43,566 bases of DNA from Acetatifactor sp. (lineage in GTDB: Bacteria > Bacillota > Clostridia > Lachnospirales > Lachnospiraceae), in NCBI GenBank assembly GCA_022511425.1, contig JAFLRO010000016.1, positions 1 to 43,566 of the forward strand, read 5' to 3'. Of the stretch, positions 15,276 through 24,216 are shown one piece after another. Position 1 is the first letter of the stretch. Each line of letters starts with the position of its first letter. Made by a program: the position numbers and the translations under genes. The notes under the pieces were generated by a model. That model was not told the origin of the DNA. It saw nothing but the letters and a program-made list of their open reading frames with translations, and searched no databases.

Positions 15276-17861
15276 TTATCTTTCGACCGATGCAGTCAAC
15301 ACACCGTTATCCGCTCCGATTCGCACGGTGTCTCCCGGTTGTGCTTTATCCTCCAGAATCAGTCTAGCGGTCAAAGTTTCCACGTATTTTTGAATATACC
15401 GCTTCAGGGGTCTTGCACCGTACACGGGATCGTAGGCCTCCTCCACAATCAGCGCCACCGCATCCGGGGTAAGTTCAAGCTGCAGATCCCTGTCCTCCAG
15501 GCGGCGGTTCAAGTCTGCTGCGATCAAAATTACAATACCGCCAATGTTCTCCTTGGTCAACGGCTTAAACAGGATAGTTTCATCCAACCGGTTCAAAAAC
15601 TCCGGCCGGAAATGATTCCGCAGATCCCCGTACACCAGCTCCTCCGCCTGAGGACTTACCGTGCCGTCAGGCTGTATGCCATCCAGCAGATAATGAGCAC
15701 CAATGTTGGAGGTCATGATCAGTATCGTATTTTTAAAATCCACCGTCCTGCCCTGAGAATCGGTGATGCGCCCATCGTCCAGCACCTGGAGCAGTACGTT
15801 GAACACATCCGGATGAGCCTTCTCAATCTCATCAAACAGAACCACACTGTAGGGCTTCCTGCGCACCGCCTCCGTCAGCTGACCGCCCTCCTCATAACCC
15901 ACATATCCGGGGGGCGCTCCAATCAGCCTGGAAACAGAGTATTTCTCCATATATTCACTCATGTCGATACGCACCATGTTATTCTCATCGTCGAACAGAG
16001 ACGCCGCCAGAGACTTAGCCAGCTCCGTCTTGCCCACGCCGGTGGGTCCTAAGAACAGGAAGGAACCGATCGGTTTGGTGGGATCCTTGATCCCCGCCCG
16101 GGAACGGATGATGGCCTCCGTCACCTTGGTGACGCCCTCATCCTGACCGATAACCCTTTTGTGCAGCTCCTCATCCAGATGCAGGGTCTTGTTCCGCTCG
16201 CTCTCCGTCAGTTTGCTGACCGGAATGCCAGTCCATCGGGAGATGATCCTGGTGATTTCTTCATCGGACACCTTCTCGTGAACCAGACGTAGGTCTGTCT
16301 CGTTGACCCGAACCTCCTCCTGCTCCAACTCCTTTTTAAGGGCCGGCAGCCTGCCATAGCTTAATTCTGCTGCCTTCTCCAGGTTGCCCTCCCTCTGGGC
16401 AATCTGAATCTCGCTGTTCACTGCATCAATCTCCTCCCGCAGCTTAGACAGCTTTTCCACAGAGGCTTTCTCGTTGTCCCACTGGGCTTTGCGTCCGGCG
16501 AAATCTTCCTTTAACTCCGCCAATTCTTTCTGAAGCTCTGCCAACCGTTCCTGACTTAATCGGTCATCTTCCTTCTTTAATGCTGCTTCCTCAATCTCCA
16601 TCTGCATAATCCGGCGCTGCAGCTCGTCAAGCTCCGTGGGCATGCTGTCAAGCTCCGTCTTGATCAGTGCACAGGCTTCATCCACCAGGTCAATGGCCTT
16701 ATCCGGCAGAAAGCGGTCAGAGATATAGCGGTTTGACAGTACGGCAGCGCTTACCAGGGCATTGTCCATGATCTTCACTCCGTGGTAGACCTCGTACCGC
16801 TCCTTCAAGCCTCGCAGGATGGAGATCGTATCCTCCACCGTGGGTTCATCCACCAGCACCGGCTGAAACCGCCGCTCCAGGGCAGCATCCTTCTCAATAT
16901 ACTGCCGGTATTCGTCCAGGGTAGTGGCGCCGATACAGTGCAGCTCTCCCCTGGCTAACATCGGCTTAAGCATATTTCCTGCGTCCAGGGCACCGTCACT
17001 CTTTCCCGCACCCACGATGGTATGCAGTTCATCAATAAACAGGATGATCTGGCCGTCGCTGTTCTTTACATCGTCTAACACCGCCTTCAATCGCTCTTCG
17101 AACTCGCCCCTGTATTTTGCTCCCGCAACCAGCGCTCCCATATCCAGCGCGAAAATCTTCTTGTCCTTCAGATCCTGAGGCACATCCCCGCGGACAATCC
17201 TCTGGGCCAGTCCTTCCACCACAGCAGTCTTTCCCACACCGGGCTCACCGATCAGCACCGGATTGTTCTTGGTCTTCCGGGAGAGGATACGTATTACATT
17301 GCGGATCTCGTTATCCCTTCCAATGACAGGATCCAGCTTCTGGTTTCTGGCGCGCTCCACCAGATCCTGACCGTACTTCTCCAGAGTGTCATAGGTAGCC
17401 TCCGGGTTGTCGCTGGTCACCCGTTGATTCCCCCGTACCGTGGACAAAGCCTGCAGGAACCGTTCCCTGGTAATGCCGTATTCCTTGAAAATCTGGGCAA
17501 TCTCCCGGTTGGGATTCTTGATCATAGCCAGGAATAAATGCTCCACGGAAACATACTCGTCTCCCAAAAGCTTTGCCTCGTCCTCGGCATTGATCAGCAC
17601 CTTATTCAGATCCTGACCTACATACACCTGACCGCCTTGAACCTTGGTGCGCTTGGACAGTGCCTGTTCAGTCCGGTTCAGAAAATGCTCCTTCTGGATC
17701 TCCATCCGCTCAATGAGCTTTAAGATCAGGCTGTCCTCCAAAGTTAAAAGGCTATACAACAGATGCTCCTGTTCAATCTCCTGATTGCCATACTCATAAG
17801 CCAGCCTCTGACAGCCCTCTACAGCCTCCGTGGACTTCTGTGTAAATTTCTGAATGTTCAT
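15276..17861 (-). CDS. clpB: ATP-dependent disaggregase ClpB
   Basis: An 861-residue Hsp100 chaperone that, with DnaK, pulls polypeptides out of aggregates. Layout: an N-terminal Clp domain (1-145); a first AAA module with GEPGVGKT (near 205) and LFIDELHT; a long coiled-coil middle domain (about 405-520), which distinguishes ClpB from ClpA/ClpC; a second AAA module with GPTGVGKTE (near 600), [12 protein letters not shown] and GAPPGYVGY; and a C-terminal oligomerisation domain. The length is normal for the family. The Shine-Dalgarno is GAGGGGG, 10 bases upstream. It is followed by the lipoprotein gene. Confidence 0.97.
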   Translation of the reverse strand: MNIQKFTQKSTEAVEGCQRLAYEYGNQEIEQEHLLYSLLTLEDSLILKLIERMEIQKEHFLNRTEQALSKRTKVQGGQVYVGQDLNKVLINAEDEAKLLGDEYVSVEHLFLAMIKNPNREIAQIFKEYGITRERFLQALSTVRGNQRVTSDNPEATYDTLEKYGQDLVERARNQKLDPVIGRDNEIRNVIRILSRKTKNNPVLIGEPGVGKTAVVEGLAQRIVRGDVPQDLKDKKIFALDMGALVAGAKYRGEFEERLKAVLDDVKNSDGQIILFIDELHTIVGAGKSDGALDAGNMLKPMLARGELHCIGATTLDEYRQYIEKDAALERRFQPVLVDEPTVEDTISILRGLKERYEVYHGVKIMDNALVSAAVLSNRYISDRFLPDKAIDLVDEACALIKTELDSMPTELDELQRRIMQMEIEEAALKKEDDRLSQERLAELQKELAELKEDFAGRKAQWDNEKASVEKLSKLREEIDAVNSEIQIAQREGNLEKAAELSYGRLPALKKELEQEEVRVNETDLRLVHEKVSDEEITRIISRWTGIPVSKLTESERNKTLHLDEELHKRVIGQDEGVTKVTEAIIRSRAGIKDPTKPIGSFLFLGPTGVGKTELAKSLAASLFDDENNMVRIDMSEYMEKYSVSRLIGAPPGYVGYEEGGQLTEAVRRKPYSVVLFDEIEKAHPDVFNVLLQVLDDGRITDSQGRTVDFKNTILIMTSNIGAHYLLDGIQPDGTVSPQAEELVYGDLRNHFRPEFLNRLDETILFKPLTKENIGGIVILIAADLNRRLEDRDLQLELTPDAVALIVEEAYDPVYGARPLKRYIQKYVETLTARLILEDKAQPGDTVRIGADNGVLTASVER

Positions 17862-17895
17862 ATATAACTCGCCCCCTCATATCTGCAATCACACG

Positions 17896-17953
17896 TTATG
17901 ACATATCATAATGTTTGCCTGTTCTATAAACAATATAACACTATTTGTTTCAA
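17896..17953 (-). promoter_or_regulatory. clpB promoter with start-site palindrome
   Basis: TTGAAA (17948-17953) and TTTATA (17925-17930) are separated by 17 bases. Downstream, at 17896-17911, lies the inverted repeat TTATGA-4-TCATAA. I find neither a CIRCE-type (HrcA) nor a CtsR-type tandem GGTCAAA site, so this palindrome is the only visible operator candidate for stress control. Confidence 0.5.
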
Positions 17954-18052
17954 ATGCAATAAAGAAAGTATAAACTTTCTATTAGAAAAATAAAAGAGAT
18001 TATAAAAAATATGCTTTGCAGCAGGAAATTTTCTGCACAGCGTTCTCTGATG

Positions 18053-19027
18053 TTATTTGTATACAAACATCTCCGGCCAGACTGAACTAGTATAGTTGTC
18101 TAACACAAGCAGGTAAGCAGGCTGTTCCCCATCGTCCTGGTAGATATAGAAGCACTCGAAGCGGCCATGAGTGATGTAACTGTTACTGTAGATCAGTCTC
18201 TCCAACGGGTCGTACCAGCTCCTCATTGAACAATGCCAGGTTCCGAACACCAGGGGATGATGATGATACTCTTTAAAAGATAAAGTGCCATCGTCACGAT
18301 AAGTATAATTCATAGAAAGGACGGACTCCTCTATATTTCCATCCCCTAAATACGGTATGATCCCTCTTACCTCATAGGAAGACAGTTTTCCGTCATCCGT
18401 ATACTCATAAATCTCCTGATACTCAGACAATTCTTCTTCTCTGGCATCATCCCCGAAAACAGTTAATGTCGAATATGTGTCTTCAGGAACCCATTCATTT
18501 GTTTCCGTATGTTGAAAGGCAAAACCATAGATGCTCATAATTTCTTCATTGTCATTGATATAGCTGTAGTCATGATATAAACCGCATCCGCGCCCTGTCT
18601 CCTCATCAAAGTAAAGCTCTAAAACAAGCTTCTGATCAATATCCACATATTCGTAAAAAGGCTCCATATCTGTAAATCCAAAATCTTCAAGAAACTTCCC
18701 TGAGCTGTCGTAGGTCCTGTTCTCAAAATCTTCAGTCTCACCATCCCATAGTACGACTAGCGCAGAAAACATCTCCTCCGACTCCTGACTCTGGAAATCA
18801 TCCGGCTCTCCCACCACAACTTCTTCCTTAAGTGTATCGTCCTCCCGCGCATCTGCGGTATCACTCGCCTCAGTGTCGGACTGGCTTTCCCATTCTTCCT
18901 GACTATTGTTCTGCAAGATACTCCCATCACGCAGCCTACATATACCCCACACTGCCAGCGCACCCACGCAGATGCCCGCCAGTAAAAATGCTATTTTCTT
19001 CCCGCTGTTCCGGCCGTTTCCCTGCAT
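18053..19027 (-). CDS. Membrane-anchored protein with YD-repeat-like motifs, unknown function
   Basis: From the ATG at 19027, 324 residues: a short basic N-terminus, one membrane helix (KIAFLLAGICVGALAVWGIC), an acidic disordered stretch, then an extracytoplasmic body. The body contains repeated strand motifs of the form Y-x-Y-x-D-D-G-x-L-x-x-(Y/K), for example YEYTDDGKLSSYEV and YTYRDDGTLSFKEY. These resemble YD/RHS-type repeats or the MORN-like repeats of clostridial surface proteins. The frame stays open to a TTG at 19120, but GAGGAG about 10 bases before the ATG at 19027 favours the shorter form. No enzyme motif is seen. It is separated from clpB by 190 bases. Confidence 0.65.
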   Translation of the reverse strand: MQGNGRNSGKKIAFLLAGICVGALAVWGICRLRDGSILQNNSQEEWESQSDTEASDTADAREDDTLKEEVVVGEPDDFQSQESEEMFSALVVLWDGETEDFENRTYDSSGKFLEDFGFTDMEPFYEYVDIDQKLVLELYFDEETGRGCGLYHDYSYINDNEEIMSIYGFAFQHTETNEWVPEDTYSTLTVFGDDAREEELSEYQEIYEYTDDGKLSSYEVRGIIPYLGDGNIEESVLSMNYTYRDDGTLSFKEYHHHPLVFGTWHCSMRSWYDPLERLIYSNSYITHGRFECFYIYQDDGEQPAYLLVLDNYTSSVWPEMFVYK

Positions 19028-19127
19028 ACCTCCATTTCTCCTCTCTCTGAACATAACCATCCCAGTGTATTGCATTCGCCATATGTAATAGCTTTGACTT
19101 CCCAGTGTTAATATAGTCAATTGACAT

Positions 19128-19373
19128 ATTTATCCTACCATAATTAGTCCTGATACAATAATAAATTACTAAAAATTAAGAAAAGCAATAATACTTGCTA
19201 TATCCGCTGGTATAGTCGTTTCTTATTTTGAGTATCATAACTATAACATCCTTCTGTAAATATTTCATTCTTAACTCCGTCATTGATGCAAGTAATATTA
19301 TGTGTTAATTTCCGCTATGTAATTCCGGTACTGGCTCTGGAGCAGTACTTTGAGATAGTTTTCACCACGCCAG
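19128..19373. other. Non-coding gap between the copA terminator and the YD-repeat-like gene
   Basis: No convincing ORF lies here. AT-rich sequence near 19130-19160 could hold the promoter for the leftward YD-repeat-like gene, but the best hexamers (TTATTG with TAGGAT, 18 bases) are weak. Nothing else was recognised. Confidence 0.4.
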
Positions 19374-19408
19374 AAAAAAGGAAGAGCATCAAAATCTGCT
19401 CTCCCTTT
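19374..19408 (-). terminator. Intrinsic terminator of copA
   Basis: A stem of 5 + 6 pairs around one mismatch (19377-19388 with 19397-19408), an 8-base loop and a run of six T on the minus strand, about 45 bases beyond the copA stop. Confidence 0.8.
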
Positions 19409-19451
19409 TGAATCTTGCACCATTATATTATGTGCCTTAGGCGTATATGGG

Positions 19452-19661
19452 TTACGCAATCCCCTTTACCTCATATCCCGCTTCAGTGACCGCTCCAGTC
19501 AACACATCATCTGTCACCTCCGTGCTCACCTCCACGGTAGCCGTCTTGTCTTCCAGGCTCATGGTCACGGCGCTGACGCCCTCCACTGCCTCCAGTGCTT
19601 TCTGAACTCTGCCGGTACAGTGTCCGCACATCATTCCCTCAATTGTCATTACCTTTGTCAT
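19452..19661 (-). CDS. Possible CopZ-like copper chaperone from an internal start within copA
   Basis: In frame with copA, codon 874 is an ATG preceded by AAGGAAGGAAACT, a credible ribosome-binding site. Initiation there would give a free 69-residue HMA protein (MTKVMTIEGMMCGHC at its start, with the Cu-binding Cys pair), the size and sequence style of CopZ. This would supply both fused and free chaperone from one gene, functionally like the CopA(Z) product of Escherichia coli but by internal initiation. It is inferred from sequence only. Confidence 0.45.
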   Translation of the reverse strand: MTKVMTIEGMMCGHCTGRVQKALEAVEGVSAVTMSLEDKTATVEVSTEVTDDVLTGAVTEAGYEVKGIA

Positions 19662-22280
19662 AGTTTCCTTCCTTTCCGCAGGTCTCTCCCCGCCGTCCTT
19701 GTCATTATATTCAGTAAGTCGCTCTCCACAGCCCATGCTATTGTTATCATTTTCTGCTGTAGTATTTGGCTTAACCGTTTCGGTCAACAAAGTCTTCTTC
19801 CCGCTCTTAAATCTGCGCAGCCGCAAGGCGTTGCCCACCACAAAGATGCTGCTCAGACTCATGGCCGCCGCGCCGAACATGGGATTCAGCCGGATGCCAA
19901 ATACCGGATACCAGCAGCCCGCTGCCAGAGGAATGCCTACGCAGTTGTAGAAGAAGGCCCAGAACAGATTCTGCTTGATATTACGGATTACTGCTCGGCT
20001 TAAGCGCACCGCCGTCACTGCATCCTGCAGATCACTCTTCATCAGAACGATATCCGCACTTTCCATGGCCACATCCGTTCCCGCGCCGATGGCCATTCCC
20101 ACATCCGCGGCCGCCAGGGCAGGCGCATCATTGATGCCGTCTCCCACCATTGCAACCTTGTGTCCGGCATTCTTCAGCTCACTGATCTTTTGCTCTTTGT
20201 CCTGAGGCAGAACCTCCGCCATCACCTCCGGAATATCAAGCCGTTTCCGCACTGCCTCAGCGGTCCGTTTATTATCTCCGGTAAGCATCACCACGTGAAT
20301 ACCCATTTTTGCAAATTGCCGGATGGCTGCCAGAGAATTGCCCCTTACTTCGTCTGCCACACCAATAATACCAAGAATCCGCCCCTCGCCTGCTATCAAA
20401 AGCGGAGTCATGCCCTCCTCAGCTGTGCGATTGACACTCTCTTGAACCACATCCTCAATGAATATCCCATTCTCTTCCATGAAAGGCAGGTTTCCCACCA
20501 GACATCTGGTTCCAGCTTTGACCCTTTCGGTCGAACCATTCCCTGCTATTGCCGCCTCGGAATGATTCCCCATCCTGCCAGCTATAAAGACTGCCGTTGG
20601 TCCATCACCGGGAATCACATCCTCAACAAATGCGTCACTCTCCAGAATTCCTTCCACGCCCCTGCCGAACACAGCCCGGAAATCCCTTACTTCGGGAATC
20701 TTAATTTTCTGAGACTCCGCATATTCCAGCACCGCCTCTGCCAGGGGATGCTCGCTCTTTTTTTCCAGCGCAGCCGCAACCTGTACCAGGGTTCCCAGGC
20801 TGATCCCCGATGACCAAACTCCGGTCTCCATGACCTTCAGCCTGCCCGCCGTGATGGTTCCCGTCTTATCTAACACCACCGTATCAATATCCCGGGCTTG
20901 CTGTAAGGCTTCACCCGACTTGATCAGGATGCCGTGCCCGGCACCCACGCCAGTACCTACCATAATCGCCACAGGGGTAGCAAGCCCCAGGGCACAGGGG
21001 CAGGAAATTACTAATACAGCAATAGCAGATGAAATGGCAAATTCCGCGCCCGCTCCCACCGCCAGCCAAACAAACAATGTCACCAGGGCAATTCCGATGA
21101 CAACCGGTACAAACACTCCCGCCACCTTGTCGGCCAGCTGGGCAATAGGTGCCTTGCTGGCGCTTGCCTCCTCCACCAGATGAATGATCTGGGCGAGCGT
21201 AGTGTCCTCTCCCACCCGGTCCGCCCGGCACTTTAAAAAGCCGGCTTTATTCACCGTGGCGGACACCACCTTATCCCCAGCCTGCTTCTCTACAGGCACA
21301 CTCTCGCCTGTGATGGCTGCCTCATCCACACTGGAGCTTCCCTCCAGCACTGTGCCATCAACAGGCACCAGACTGCCCGGCTTCACCAGGAACACATCCC
21401 CTGATCGTAGTTCCTCTGTGGGAACCTCGCGCTCGGTTCCGTCCTCCAAAAGAAGTATGGCAGTCCTGGGCGACAGATCCATAAGCTTTGTGATAGCCTC
21501 ACTGGTCCTGCCCTTGGAGCGGCTTTCCAGATACTTACCCACGGTAATCAAGGTCAGAATCGTGCCCGCTGACTCAAAGTACAGGTCATGTGAGTACTGC
21601 TCCACCACCACCATGTTCCCATGACCCAAGCAAAAGCTTATGCGATACATGGCAAAAAGACCGTAGCCCACCGCAGCAGTGGCGCCCAGAGCAATCAGAC
21701 TGTCCATGTTGGGAGACAGATGGCCAAGCGTCTTAAAGCCCACTGTAAAGAATTTCCTGTTCATATACAGGATGGGGAGCAGCAGAAGAAGCTGGGTCAG
21801 GGCAAAGGTCATCGCATTCTCATTGCCGTGGAGGTACATGTGAACAAAACCCGGCATAGGAATCCCCAGCATCTCATGAATCATGTGATACATGGCCACA
21901 TACATAAGAGGAATCAGGAAACCAACGGAAATGCCAAGACGCCATTTCATGGCATGTGTCTCCGCATCCGCCTCTTTCTGCAGACTGTTTCGACCGGTCG
22001 AACCGCCAGCATTACTATTATTTCTTCCAGTCGAACTATCAGCACCACTATTATTTTTTCCGGCCGCCCCACCGAGCAGTTCCGCTCCGTAGCCGGCTCT
22101 CTCCACCGCAGACACGATCTCCTCCGAAGTCAGCCGATCTTCTGAGTAACTGACTTCCATGGTCTCCGTCAGCAGATTCACGGAAGCCTTCTCTATTCCG
22201 GGCAACTTATTAACAGCCTTCTCCACATGAGCAGAACACGCCGAACAGGTCATGCCCGATATATGATATCGCTCTTTCAT
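19452..22280 (-). CDS. copA: Copper-translocating P-type ATPase with N- and C-terminal metal-binding domains
   Basis: A 942-residue P1B-type ATPase exporting Cu(I). It has an N-terminal HMA domain (MTCSAC, Cys12/Cys15), a low-complexity linker with an 11-residue tandem repeat (74-95), membrane helices, TGES (324-327), the metal-site CPC (427-429), the phosphorylation motif DKTGT (471-475), the SEHPLAEA nucleotide motif and GDGINDAPAL. After the last helices and a 40-residue charged linker comes a second HMA domain (874-942) with MMCGHC. A C-terminal HMA is unusual; it looks like a CopZ chaperone fused to the pump, and an in-frame ATG with its own ribosome site precedes it. The ATPase domain carries a Gly-rich insertion of about 40 residues between GRGVEG and the conserved LVGN. 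CsoR is encoded just upstream. Confidence 0.95.
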   Translation of the reverse strand: MKERYHISGMTCSACSAHVEKAVNKLPGIEKASVNLLTETMEVSYSEDRLTSEEIVSAVERAGYGAELLGGAAGKNNSGADSSTGRNNSNAGGSTGRNSLQKEADAETHAMKWRLGISVGFLIPLMYVAMYHMIHEMLGIPMPGFVHMYLHGNENAMTFALTQLLLLLPILYMNRKFFTVGFKTLGHLSPNMDSLIALGATAAVGYGLFAMYRISFCLGHGNMVVVEQYSHDLYFESAGTILTLITVGKYLESRSKGRTSEAITKLMDLSPRTAILLLEDGTEREVPTEELRSGDVFLVKPGSLVPVDGTVLEGSSSVDEAAITGESVPVEKQAGDKVVSATVNKAGFLKCRADRVGEDTTLAQIIHLVEEASASKAPIAQLADKVAGVFVPVVIGIALVTLFVWLAVGAGAEFAISSAIAVLVISCPCALGLATPVAIMVGTGVGAGHGILIKSGEALQQARDIDTVVLDKTGTITAGRLKVMETGVWSSGISLGTLVQVAAALEKKSEHPLAEAVLEYAESQKIKIPEVRDFRAVFGRGVEGILESDAFVEDVIPGDGPTAVFIAGRMGNHSEAAIAGNGSTERVKAGTRCLVGNLPFMEENGIFIEDVVQESVNRTAEEGMTPLLIAGEGRILGIIGVADEVRGNSLAAIRQFAKMGIHVVMLTGDNKRTAEAVRKRLDIPEVMAEVLPQDKEQKISELKNAGHKVAMVGDGINDAPALAAADVGMAIGAGTDVAMESADIVLMKSDLQDAVTAVRLSRAVIRNIKQNLFWAFFYNCVGIPLAAGCWYPVFGIRLNPMFGAAAMSLSSIFVVGNALRLRRFKSGKKTLLTETVKPNTTAENDNNSMGCGERLTEYNDKDGGERPAERKETMTKVMTIEGMMCGHCTGRVQKALEAVEGVSAVTMSLEDKTATVEVSTEVTDDVLTGAVTEAGYEVKGIA
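21996..22061 (-). repeat. 33-bp tandem repeat in the CopA linker
   Basis: Two adjacent 33-bp units (21996-22028 and 22029-22061) encode GKNNSGADSST and GRNNSNAGGST, followed by a partial third unit (GRNS). The repeat separates the N-terminal HMA domain from the first membrane helix and probably varies in copy number between strains. Confidence 0.75.
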
Positions 22281-22350
22281 TTCTCCTCACAATCCCTGCA
22301 TCGCTTTCGCGGCAGACTCTTCTCAACTTTCCTAAAACTTAAGACTACTG

Positions 22351-22674
22351 TTACTTCAGCTTCTTTACCAGCTCGACAGCTTCCTCTATCACATCCAGAT
22401 TGCCCTTGCCGATCTCTTCTACCAGGCAGGTTTCCATATGATCCTGCAGAATCAGATAGCCAAAGGACTGCAGTGCACTCTCCACTGCCGCCACCTGGGT
22501 CAGTATATCCCCACAATAACGGTTTTCATCCAACATCCGTCCGATACCGTTCAACTGCCCTATCATGCGGCTCAAGCGGTTTTTCAGCTGCTGTACTTCC
22601 CTTTCCTGCCGGGGAGTTCTCTTCTGGTGACAACAGCATGGCTCCGACTCAGGACTTTTTACTTTTCTTCCCAT
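22351..22674 (-). CDS. csoR: CsoR-family copper-sensing repressor
   Basis: A 107-residue all-helical repressor of the CsoR/RcnR family. The Cu(I) ligand set Cys-His-Cys is present: Cys in NRYCGDILTQ, His and Cys in ILQDHMETC. The N-terminal tail carries an extra CCCH cluster. CsoR represses copper export genes and releases DNA on binding Cu(I). I use the ATG at 22674, which has a textbook GGGAGG site 6 bases upstream, instead of the open frame reaching 22719. It is transcribed ahead of copA (70 bases apart, no terminator), so repressor and pump form an autoregulated operon. Confidence 0.9.
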   Translation of the reverse strand: MGRKVKSPESEPCCCHQKRTPRQEREVQQLKNRLSRMIGQLNGIGRMLDENRYCGDILTQVAAVESALQSFGYLILQDHMETCLVEEIGKGNLDVIEEAVELVKKLK

Positions 22675-22721
22675 GATATCCTCCCTGTCAGTATTAGCTA
22701 ATGAATCACAAATTATCAAAA

Positions 22722-22782
22722 ATACCCTATGGGGGTATCCTGCTGATAATCATAGGATATACCCCCATAGGGTATTTGTCAA
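22722..22782 (-). promoter_or_regulatory. csoR-copA promoter with paired CsoR operators
   Basis: TTGACA (22777-22782) and TATCCT (22754-22759) are 17 bases apart. A 17-bp box, ATACCCCCATAGGGTAT, occupies the spacer and the edge of the -10 region (22759-22775). Its exact reverse complement lies downstream of the start site at 22722-22738. C/G-tract boxes flanked by AT are typical CsoR/RcnR targets. Confidence 0.8.
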
Positions 22783-22805
22783 GACTATTCTGTTAATGCT
22801 ATAGA

Positions 22806-24110
22806 CTAAATTGCTTCAAAACCGCCTTCCAGATCCTCAATAATATCATCGATATTCTCCGTGCCGATAGACAGACGGATGGTATTTCTGTAAATACCCT
22901 GCTCCTCCAGTTCCTTATCGTTCAGCTGTGCATGGGTAGTGGAAGCAGGATGGATTACCAGAGACTTCACATCCGCCACATTTGCAAGCAGGGAGAACAA
23001 TTCCAGATTATCGATAAACTTCTTGGCTTCAGCTTCACCGCCCTTAACCTCAAAGGTAAAGATAGAGCCGCCGCCATTGGGAAAATATTTCTTGTACAAG
23101 GCCTGCTGCACAGGATCTGTGGAAACAGAAGGATGATGCACTCTCTCTACCTTAGGATTCTTGTTGAGATATTCAACAACCTTAAGCGCGTTCTCCACAT
23201 GGCGCTCAACGCGCAGGGAAAGGGTCTCCAAGCCCTGCAGGAAGAAGAAAGCGTGGAAAGGAGAGAGGGTAGCTCCTGTGTCTCTCAACAGAATAGCGCG
23301 AATTGCGGTGACAAACACTGCCCCCGGCACTGCCTTGCTGAAGGTCACACCGTGATAGCTCTCGTTTGGAGTGGTCAGGTGAGGAAACTTACCCGAAGCC
23401 TCCCAGTCGAATTTGCCATTCTCCACAATCACTCCGCCGATGGTGGTTCCGTGACCGCCAATGAACTTGGTAGCAGAGTGAACAACAATGTCTGCGCCAT
23501 ACTCAAAGGGACGAACCAGATAGGGAGTAGCAAATGTGTTGTCAATTACTAACGGAATCTTGTGGGCATGAGCAATGTCTGCGATTCTTTCAATATCCAC
23601 CACATCGGAATTAGGGTTGCCCAAGGTCTCGATAAAAACAGCCTTCGTATTGTCCTGAATAGCGGACTCCACTGCAGCAAAATCAGCGGGATCCACAAAA
23701 GTGGTGGTGATTCCATAACCAATCAAAGTATGTGCCAGCAGATTGTATGTACCGCCATAAATATTATTGGCGGATACAATATGATCCCCGGACTTCGCCA
23801 GATTCTCAAAGGTGTATGAAATTGCAGCCGCACCGCTGGCTACGGCCAGTGCTGCAGTACCTCCCTCCAAAGCTGCCATCCGCTTTTCAAAGACATCCTC
23901 GGTAGGGTTAGTCAGACGGCCGTAGATGTTTCCGCTATCAGCCAGACTAAAGCGGGCTGCTGCATGGTCGAAGTTATGAAACACATAGGATGAGGTCTGA
24001 TAGATGGGTACAGCCCTGGCATCAGTCACCGGGTCTGGCTGTTCCTGTCCAACATGCAGCTGTAAGGTCTCAAATTTCAGGTTTCTCTCTGTGTAAGGCT
24101 TTTTACTCAT
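22806..24110 (-). CDS. metY: O-acetylhomoserine aminocarboxypropyltransferase (sulfhydrylase)
   Basis: A 434-residue PLP enzyme of the Cys/Met metabolism family that makes homocysteine from O-acetylhomoserine and sulfide. The N-terminus (FETLQLHVGQEQPDP, then ARAVPIYQTSSYVF) and the length above 420 are MetY-like, not MetB/MetC-like. Other hallmarks are NIYGRLTNPT, ASGAAAI, NIYGGTYNLL and the PLP lysine in HSATKFIGGHGTT. GGAG lies 6 bases before the ATG. Only about 100 bases separate it from the upstream chemoreceptor gene, and I see no SAM riboswitch or T-box in them. Confidence 0.93.
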   Translation of the reverse strand: MSKKPYTERNLKFETLQLHVGQEQPDPVTDARAVPIYQTSSYVFHNFDHAAARFSLADSGNIYGRLTNPTEDVFEKRMAALEGGTAALAVASGAAAISYTFENLAKSGDHIVSANNIYGGTYNLLAHTLIGYGITTTFVDPADFAAVESAIQDNTKAVFIETLGNPNSDVVDIERIADIAHAHKIPLVIDNTFATPYLVRPFEYGADIVVHSATKFIGGHGTTIGGVIVENGKFDWEASGKFPHLTTPNESYHGVTFSKAVPGAVFVTAIRAILLRDTGATLSPFHAFFFLQGLETLSLRVERHVENALKVVEYLNKNPKVERVHHPSVSTDPVQQALYKKYFPNGGGSIFTFEVKGGEAEAKKFIDNLELFSLLANVADVKSLVIHPASTTHAQLNDKELEEQGIYRNTIRLSIGTENIDDIIEDLEGGFEAI

Positions 24111-24148
24111 TTTTTCTCCATTCTGCCGGGTTTCGGCTTACTACTTTA

Positions 24149-24181
24149 AAATCCGTCGGCATAACTTTAGCCGACGGATTT
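24149..24181 (-). terminator. Intrinsic terminator after the six-helix chemoreceptor gene
   Basis: A perfect 12-bp stem (24149-24160 with 24170-24181), a 9-base loop and TTTTAAAG following on the minus strand, 36 bases past the stop codon. Confidence 0.85.
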
Positions 24182-24216
24182 CGCAGTCTTTCATAGGTTT
24201 ACTGGCATCTGAATCC

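Noticed and set aside
24111..24216. Possible SAM riboswitch or T-box ahead of metY
   Set aside because: Only about 100 bases are available, filled by the terminator of the upstream gene and a short hairpin; no conserved riboswitch core is present.
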